From: Branchiostoma floridae
Taxonomy: Eukaryota > Chordata > Leptocardii > Amphioxiformes > Branchiostomatidae
Direction: 5' to 3'
Length of the DNA stretch: 64,000 bases
Assembly (NCBI RefSeq): GCF_000003815.2
Contig: NC_049992.1
Span: forward strand, 4,454,901 to 4,518,900
Shown here in pieces: positions 16,212-25,200 of the stretch. Made by a program: the position numbers and the translations under genes. Below the pieces are notes generated by a model, which did not search any database, had not been told where the DNA came from, and worked only from the letters and a program-made list of their open reading frames with translations. Positions within the stretch are counted from its first letter, which is position 1; each line of letters begins with the position of its first letter.

Positions 16212-19200
16212 CTATTGAAATGTTCATAATATCAGAAGGTTAGTAATACACAATGTCAAGTAAGGCCACATCACTTTTGTATGTTGGTTTTCTCATTAAA
16301 AAAAGCTTGATTTAAAGATCCATACCGAAACAGTAGCAGTATTATAATGAATGAATGAATGAATGAAGACCTTTATTGCACATTTTTGCCCCACTGGGCT
16401 AAGTACAGGTCACATGGTAAGAATCATATATATGTAACAAAGGAAACAATCATACACATCTATATATAATAGTCCTAAGAGAAAGTCTGTACCCTGCTGC
16501 ACACAGTGTAGGGCCAGAAACTACAAATGCCATAAAATCATTATAGGCAGTAAGCAAAATCCCTCCATGTTTATTGTCTTGTTTAGAATACTCTCAACTT
16601 CATATGTTGCCTTGCACACTTCAGCTATGCTGCTGGAATCCTTACAAAATAGATGAAAGAAAAAAGGAATGGCCCTACCCTGGAATACATCACACCACAC
16701 TCCTGTTTCCCTATAATCCAAAAACTCTTGCCGTTAGGCTCTCCTGGAGCCCAGTTGGTGTAGGTAAGGCGTGACCCATCCACCCATCTGAATGAGTGTT
16801 TATCATGGCGTCTCAATCCGAACCAGACGACATGTCGCTTCTTCCCTTTAGGGGCTGAAATTAGGTGAAAACAAGAATTTGTCAGACACTAATTAATGAG
16901 GCAACTCATTCATGCTTCTTGAATTCAAGGGAATACCCCCATGTTACCTCGGAGTCCATGAAAAATGGAGATTTAGTTTTTGGTGAGTGTGCCTGTGTAT
17001 GTGCCTGTCTGTGNNNNNNNNNNNNNNNNNNNNNNNNNNNNNNNNNNNNNNNNNNNNNNNNNNNNNNNNNNNNNNNNNNNNNNNNNNNNNNNNNNNNNNN
17101 NNNNNNNNNNNNNNNNNNNNNNNNNNNNNNNNNNNNNNNNNNNNNNNNNNNNNNNNNNNNNNNNNNNNNNNNNNNNNNNNNNNNNNNNNNNNNNNNNNNN
17201 NNNNNNNNNNNNNNNNNNNNNNNNNNNNNNNNNNNNNNNNNNNNNNNNNNNNNNNNNNNNNNNNNNNNNNNNNNNNNNNNNNNNNNNNNNNNNNNNNNNN
17301 NNNNNNNNNNNNNNNNNNNNNNNNNNNNNNNNNNNNNNNNNNNNNNNNNNNNNNNNNNNNNNNNNNNNNNNNNNNNNNNNNNNNNNNNNNNNNNNNNNNN
17401 NNNNNNNNNNNNNNNNNNNNNNNNNNNNNNNNNNNNNNNNNNNNNNNNNNNNNNNNNNNNNNNNNNNNNNNNNNNNNNNNNNNNNNNNNNNNNNNNNNNN
17501 NNNNNNNNNNNNNNNNNNNNNNNNNNNNNNNNNNNNNNNNNNNNNNNNNNNNNNNNNNNNNNNNNNNNNNNNNNNNNNNNNNNNNNNNNNNNNNNNNNNN
17601 NNNNNNNNNNNNNNNNNNNNNNNNNNNNNNNNNNNNNNNNNNNNNNNNNNNNNNNNNNNNNNNNNNNNNNNNNNNNNNNNNNNNNNNNNNNNNNNNNNNN
17701 NNNNNNNNNNNNNNNNNNNNNNNNNNNNNNNNNNNNNNNNNNNNNNNNNNNNNNNNNNNNNNNNNNNNNNNNNNNNNNNNNNNNNNNNNNNNNNNNNNNN
17801 NNNNNNNNNNNNNNNNNNNNNNNNNNNNNNNNNNNNNNNNNNNNNNNTATTGATTTTTTGGTGGCAGATAGCTTGTTACGTAAGGCAGAAGTGATGTATG
17901 TTTGGGCCCCCAGGTAGATTGCACTTGAACTGCAGGGACATTTTTGTCAGAATCTCCCAAGGCGCATAACGGAAAATTGTAACGATGGATTTCCACAATA
18001 TTTAGTATCCAGGTATTTGCCTCCCCAAACATAGTCTGGTATCAATCAATTAAAAATGGTAAACATGTCTGATAGCACTTAAGGCCCTTAGCTGAGTTGA
18101 CTGCATCTATCTATTCAAAACTGCTAAATCATAATCAATTTTAGCATTTGTTTCAAAGACCCCTGCATTCAATTTATGTCCATGTGACTCTATGGGTTGG
18201 GGTAACAGGTCTGCAGTTTTTTTTCTCCACAATGTAGGTTTTGGTCTAGCCAAGAATGTCTATGATAAATCTCCATAAATGTCAAACCGGAGATACAAAT
18301 ATTTCATTACTGAAAGTAAAAAAAAAAAAGAATCATATCAAAATAATTGCCCACCATTCTTGATGAGATCTGCTATGAAGCTGTTCTCCCCAGCACTTGT
18401 GATGGACGCAAGGTTTGCACCACTTTTCTGACATCCTGATTTTGCTGTGTTCCCGTCGACCATGTCTTTCAGATGCTTGTAGCAGTGGTTGTTGTACCCA
18501 GTCCACCCACTCTCGCATGGTTTGGCTGCATTAACAAACATGTACAGTGGTAAGCTAATACAGCAAAACCAAATTGGCAAGTCCCGGACAAAAGAACAAA
18601 AAAATCAGAAGTTATGCTGCAGTACCAAGGTCCAAAATTATCTTTGACCTTTGCCTTCCCAATCCCTATAATCCAAATCAACAGATAAAGACAATACCTT
18701 ACAGATAACAGATAAAGACAATACCTTGCCATTTTCACAGTTCTGTCCGGTCCATCCAGGTGCATTTTTGAACAGCAAAACTTTTAAGCTACATGTACCT
18801 CCGCAGCTAGATACTAAATATATGTGATAAGTGACTCACCTTGCTGACAGTTCTGTCCAGTCCATCCAAGTAGGCAGGTACATTTGTAGCCGCCAGCTTT
18901 GTTCACACAGTGTCCATATTGGCATGGTTTCTTGTTGCATTCATCTATGTCTTTGTAATGAAGATCATGGATGACGTTAAATACAAAACAAAAATCCTTT
19001 AATATCCTGTAATCAAAATATCTTACAGGAAAAGGTAAGGTAAAAAAACTCACCTTGCCGACATAATTTGTAGTTGAACAAATTTGAAACTCACATAGCG
19101 GCTTAATACTTAAACAAATTAATACCAGGACATGTTAGATGAGAAGAAAGATGGAAAAAAGAGATATTAAGTCCATGCAGACTGAAGCAATATGGATGGT

Positions 19201-22200
19201 TCCTGTCAAACATGTCATACAAATTGACTTATGGTAAGCTTTTAATAAAAGTAATAATTGGAAAAGAACTCACCATGCTGACAGTTCTGTCCAGTCCATC
19301 CAGGTGAGCAGGTACATTTGTAGCCGCCACCAATGTTCACACAGTGTCCATGTTGGCATGGGTTCCTGGTACATTCATTTATGTCTGCATGATATGCGAA
19401 TTAGAAAATATTATTGTAGATGAATCAATTTTAAACTAACTTATCGGCTTAATACTTGCCAATAGAACAAATTCAAACAAGGACATGAAAGGAAGAAAGG
19501 AATTTGTAATCAAAAGGCTGAAATTATATGGGTTTTGCCTGCAGAACATATTATTAGAATTTATGTACAATGTACGCTAAGCTTTTAATAAATGTATTGT
19601 TTGTAAAAGAGCTCACCTTGCTGACAGGTATGTTCACACATCCTCCGTGTTGGCAGGGGTTTCTGGTGCACTCATTGATGTCTGTTGTGAATTTGATAGA
19701 GTAAAGATAACATTACTATAGCTAGCCATTATGAAAACTAACTATAATTTATAAGGTACAAAATCAACTAACCTTGGCTACAGTTCTGTCCAGTCCATCC
19801 AGGTGAGCAGGTACATTTGTGGCCGCCATCTTTGTTCACACACAGTCCATGTTGGCATGGTTTCTGGTGCACTCATTGATGTCTAAGTGCATGATAACAA
19901 CAAGAGTCTTGGCCGTTATGTAATGAATTCCTAAAATTCAAAAATCTGAAAGAAATAAGCTAAGATAAGGCAATCAGAGTTGATTCGGACTAGCATCTTT
20001 ATCTCAATGATGTCTGGAATACAATTGACTATAAATGGAAAAAAATTGGAGGACCAAACAAGCAGAAAAAGAGCTCTGTCAACAGTACAGAAATACCGGA
20101 ACACTTTCTAGTGTGATTCCAATGTATGAATGACACATGCAAAACCCATAGGCATAGCTAATATTTGTACTCAATCAAATATTGGCTAAGCTGCCTGATT
20201 TTGAAATGTATATATCTCAATAAAGTAAATGAATGAAATTAAGTAAATTAAAACTACTCTAACCACAGAAACACAAGGACCTGTCAGCCAGTGTGCTCCC
20301 CTATTCAGGAATGATTAATTAGCATGAGAAACACATGAAAATGCAAATATTAGGGAAAAGGAGAGGATACAAACATGATATATCTCCCTTGTGTTTCCCT
20401 TGAGTTTCAATATTGAACTGATTGTAAGAAGGGTAATCAGGGTTGAACAAGTCCACTAGCTCAATTGTCCAGACAAGTGAAAGTTCCAATTGGGCAAGTG
20501 AATGTCCTGCACCACGTAAGATTTTTCCATGAGTGGGATCTTTTCTAATGATACACTTGTTTCTTTCCCTGTCATGCAAGCATCCTGCGTAGGTCAACAC
20601 AGAAAAATAGAGCCACTAATACAAGAATTCCATTGCTGGAAGTGAAAATACATGTTGAAAAAATATGACTTTTGGTTCAGGCAAGTAAATTTTTGTGTAC
20701 TTGTCAGATAAGACAAGTGAATTTTAGAAAGCTTACCGAACCCTGGGTAATACATCACTGACCTTGTCGGCAGTGTTGGCCAGTCCATCCAGGTGAGCAG
20801 GTGCATTTGTAACCAGTGTACTCACTCTCACAGGTTCCGTACTGGCAAGGCATCTTCATACACTTGTCCATACCTGTGTTGGATGAACATTTCACAGTCA
20901 GCACTTAACTTCAAAGTGATCTACAAATCTGCACGATTGGCATTTGACTGTAATACTATAATGATTTTTAGGCTTTCTGCCTCTAAGTCAAGTAAAGGAA
21001 TTTGGGCAAGAGAGATGTTGACCATACACCAACCCAGTGTTTGTCTGCATAAGTTGGCGGGTTGTTGTGTCTCATGTTGGTTCACACATGCCTAAGAATG
21101 AATGCTACCTAGTGGTGGGGACAGACAAGACCCAGACAACAGAAAATAATTACAAAAACAGAGGTAGATTAGAGGTAATTTAGAAGCCAGAAGTACCTAC
21201 CTGTGGTTGTCAGAGGGATGAGAGCAATCGGTGTGGACTCGATGCTGGTATGGCGATCGGTCGACGTCTGTTTCAGCTCCAATCCAGATGGGGTAGAGGG
21301 CAAAGTCGAGTAGGCAACGGTTGAGCTGTTCTCCCGGTCGAAATGCGTCCACCACGTAGTAGTCGAGTTCACCAGATTATCCCACACCGCCACGTTGCCA
21401 CGAGCCCTTAAACCATTGACATCCTGCAAATACATTGCTGGCAAAGGTAAAAGTAGTACGCCTTTTCCATGACCGAGTTTTACAGTATTGTTACATAGTG
21501 TTACAGCTTATGGTTGGCATAAGTATGCTATACCTATCATGAATTCCAGTGTATCAATGGCTTAATACTGATTAACGAGTATTAAGCTTTTAAATGGAAT
21601 GTATTAGTGAACTGTGATGTTTATTGATTTAATGCATAGTAATCTGTTGGCCCATTTCATGTAATATCTTAAACAAGTGCTTTTAAAAAAAGCTGGCATT
21701 TTGCCAATGTTTGCGTGTGTGAACGTTTTTTTCTAGTTATTAGAATGTCATATAAATAGAACAGAGTAACTAAACCTGATATTGGCGCATGGAGAGATTC
21801 ACATATGTGCCTGAACTGCAGCAGATCTAGACGCCACCTGTTAAAATTTGCGTGAACTGCAGCAAATTTCACTACACATTGCCTGTTTTTGAGTGAGCTC
21901 TGTTGCGGGGCATTTTTAAGTTTTTTTTTTTAATTTTCATTTCTATTCGGCAAAAAAACGAAGCGGCGAATCCGTTAACCAAAGAAATAAATTGGTGTGG
22001 CCAAATGGATGTAAAATTTAGTATTTTAATGGATGTAAAAAAGAAAAAAAAAAGTTGAAAAAAATCTACCTCCCCGGATTCGAACCGGGTGCATTGGTTT
22101 AGAATGCGTAAACTTTACCACTGCGCTAGTGCAAACATGTTGAAGAAACGCCTGTTTTAACAGGTATACAAATGTTTGGCATGGATTGAACAGGTCCGTT

Positions 22201-25200
22201 CATCTCAACATCACAACGGCGACTACATAGGCCAGAAGGCATTTTGCGACTGCAAGTCGCAAAATGCAAAAAAGTCTTATGACAAGCAAATAATCAATAA
22301 AGCTGAATCAGTGAATCACCCTATAGTATTGTGTGTGAGTTGAAAAAAAAAAGAAAAAAAATAGAGCTACTTCTACTTGGTTTATGGACCAGGTCATTAA
22401 CAGAATTATGCCATTGTTATCGTGTGTGAGTAATAAAAGGGGGCCACCATAAATCTGTTTGGTTTGAAAGAAGAAGGAAGGAGAATGGGGAAAGACAATG
22501 AACACACCAACAACAACAATACATTTTCCCTATTGGGGAAGAAAGCTTACCTCATTTCTGGGTGTAACAAGAAAATGAGTTGCTAGAATTGCGGCGGAGA
22601 TCGATGCTATCACCAAGATCCCGCAACCCAGAGCAAGGCAGCAAGCGTGCTTGTAGCTAGACTTCAGCCAATTCCATAGGTCAGTTACCCGCCCTAAGAT
22701 ATGAAAATATTATCATAATAAATATTTCAACGATTGTACAAGATAACAACATGTACAATGATTTAAAAAAACTGGAACTGTAGCACTGTACGAAAAGCCT
22801 AATTTGCGGGGTGGAAATCGTGTTTCACGTGCCTGCTGATTCGAGTTTTCCTAAACTTTGCAGGTCGTGCTGACCTGCTCACTCCTTCTGTCCGGGGCCC
22901 AGCACGTCCTGGGAATTGTCAGAAATGCACCACTATTCTGTGCAGGACGTGCCTGGGCCCTGAGAATTGTCGTGCAGACAGCGCGAAATCTACAGGCACG
23001 TCCTGCACAGTTATACCCCCCTCACATTATATACGATCTTCGGACGTTCTTCGCGATCGCAGGAAGGTCGGCTGATTTTAAGATCTTAAGATGGTCTTGC
23101 GTATTTTTCGCCTCAAAACTGTCCCACTCACATATACGCGAGGCTCGTGAGATCGACGGTGAATAAATCTATGATAATAAACCTCCCATGACCTCTTGCA
23201 CGCGGACAAGGTAACACAAAACGTTCCTAAAAAAGGCAAGAGATCAATAAATGTTGCTTATTTTGTTGTCGTAATCTTTTTAACCAATGAATGGAATGCG
23301 CGAGCATAATAGAAATGACGCAAGAAAAGAAAGTGTGTCACAAAGCCAGCCTACATACTGCCACAGCGGCCACAATGTTAGAATTACCCTCACATTCCCA
23401 GAAATTCAATATTTGTAAACAAACGGAAGTCGGGCGAACGTCGCCCGAACGTTGCCCAACTGACGGGCGTTCGCCATCCGATTTGCGCTCGATGATTAAT
23501 AACTATGTCTTTGCTCGCCTATCGGTCTTCAATCGTTGGATTGACGCAAGACTATTGACCGATACCCTTGCAAGGTACGCACGATTTGTACGCACAATCT
23601 GCGACTCGGTAACGAGCTGTGCGATTTTGGAGATTTCCTTCGACTAGTCGCATATGTTAAGAACATGTTTCGCTGCACCGCGACCGTCGTAAGACTCCTG
23701 AAAACTGCCGGCGATCCCTAAAAATCGCAAGATGATCGTGAGAACACCGAACGTCGTACTCACGAAAATGTCAATCAGAGTTCGTAAACTAGTCTTCCGA
23801 TCGAATCGCGCCTATTGTGAGGGGGGTATTAGCACGCCTGTCTCCGGACATGAGAGAGGCAGCTGCATAATCTAGCGGCAATTATATTCTAATTATCCTC
23901 CCTGGTTTGATCAAGTGCGCGTGCGCGGTCCGGGTGAGCACATCAGGCATTACCCTTATTATCATGCACATCTAGGTTAGTCCTTGGGGCGTATCAATCC
24001 TAGAGCTCGCCTGTACAGGCCCGAAGCAAAGTCCAGTACCATCCTTCGGGTTTTTTACATGGTGTTCTAAAGCTATACTTTCAAGAGGGATGAGAAGTTC
24101 ACCACGCTCTTGGAGTAAAGGTACTCTCCAAGCAGAGGTTGGGCTCCGGCTCCGACGTGTTTTAGCCTTTTCTTCGGGCTTTCTACTTTACAGGGTTTGA
24201 TTGATGCGCGCCAGGGGACGCGCCAGGAGACAGAAAACGGTACAAACGATTTCCAGCGCCGAAGGCACGAGCCGTCGCTAGGTAGGTCCGGGGAAATGTT
24301 GAAATCTAGACCTTATGAAACACCATTTCCTGCATTTTGAGGGACAGACTTTGCTGGCAGGCTATGCTAAATTTAATGACATCTCTGTCAGAGAAATAGA
24401 TTTTTTATGGCGACGAACGCCGGCGCGTAGGAGGCACCAACCGTTGCAAGGGACGTCCATAGAACAAAAAAGACATCTTTACCATCTGAAGCTTGATTTC
24501 CTGCATTCGGGGGCACATTTTGCTTGTATTTACTATGGCCCCTAAGGCCATTTTTTCGATGGCCATCCACCCAGGCCAAAAACTTTTCATACCAAACGTC
24601 ATGTCGGTCCGTTAACCCCTTCTCGGATTATCTTTCAAAATCTGAAACCAAACCGTCTCCTGTAGTGCCAAAAGCCACTACTCACTCTCTGCCCCAAGAA
24701 CTATCTATCAAAAGTCCCGATTATACCATGTCGAGATATCAAGACAGGAAGTTCCACTGCAGTACCATAAAAACCACTTGGGGCCTAAAATCTAATCTTT
24801 TTTTAGGTCTCATTAAGGTCTACCCACGCGTTAGATACCAGTAGAATTCCTTCAGGCCTTCTCGAGTTATGCTGTTCATTTAAATTCATACATACAAACA
24901 TATAACCACAACCTACCGAAAACATAGCCTTCTTTGTGAAAGTAATTGTTAAAGTCGTCGTACCATTTGATACCTGTTGACGAGCACTTGAAATGTACAT
25001 CGGATTTGCACGAAGACCATCGGCGTCCTTACGTCCGTTTTGGGGACTCCGAGGACCATTCTCATTGGAGACATCCCTAATGTCATTTGAAGGGCGATTT
25101 TCGTCAAAGGTACCACCAGGCGACTTAGCTAAAGGCTCATCAGATACGGTTGGATCAGTTGCACTTTGAAGAGGTCCTGGTGCTTCTGAAGATGCTTCCC

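Noticed and set aside
16944-18032. Long open frames across the N run on both strands (also 52582-53253 and 59593-59988)
   Set aside because: They are made of unknown bases read as open codons; no real sequence supports them.
22064-22136. Functional tRNA gene
   Set aside because: A and B boxes are good, but the acceptor stem does not pair and the base after the anticodon is a C, so a pseudogene or SINE head is more likely.
23840-24300. Possible snRNA or 5S-like gene in a GC-rich stretch
   Set aside because: No recognisable internal promoter or conserved core could be matched by eye.
24803-24963. C-terminal extension of the gene B cytoplasmic frame beyond the splice donors
   Set aside because: It reads into the dispersed repeat; the membrane exon joins only if splicing occurs before this.
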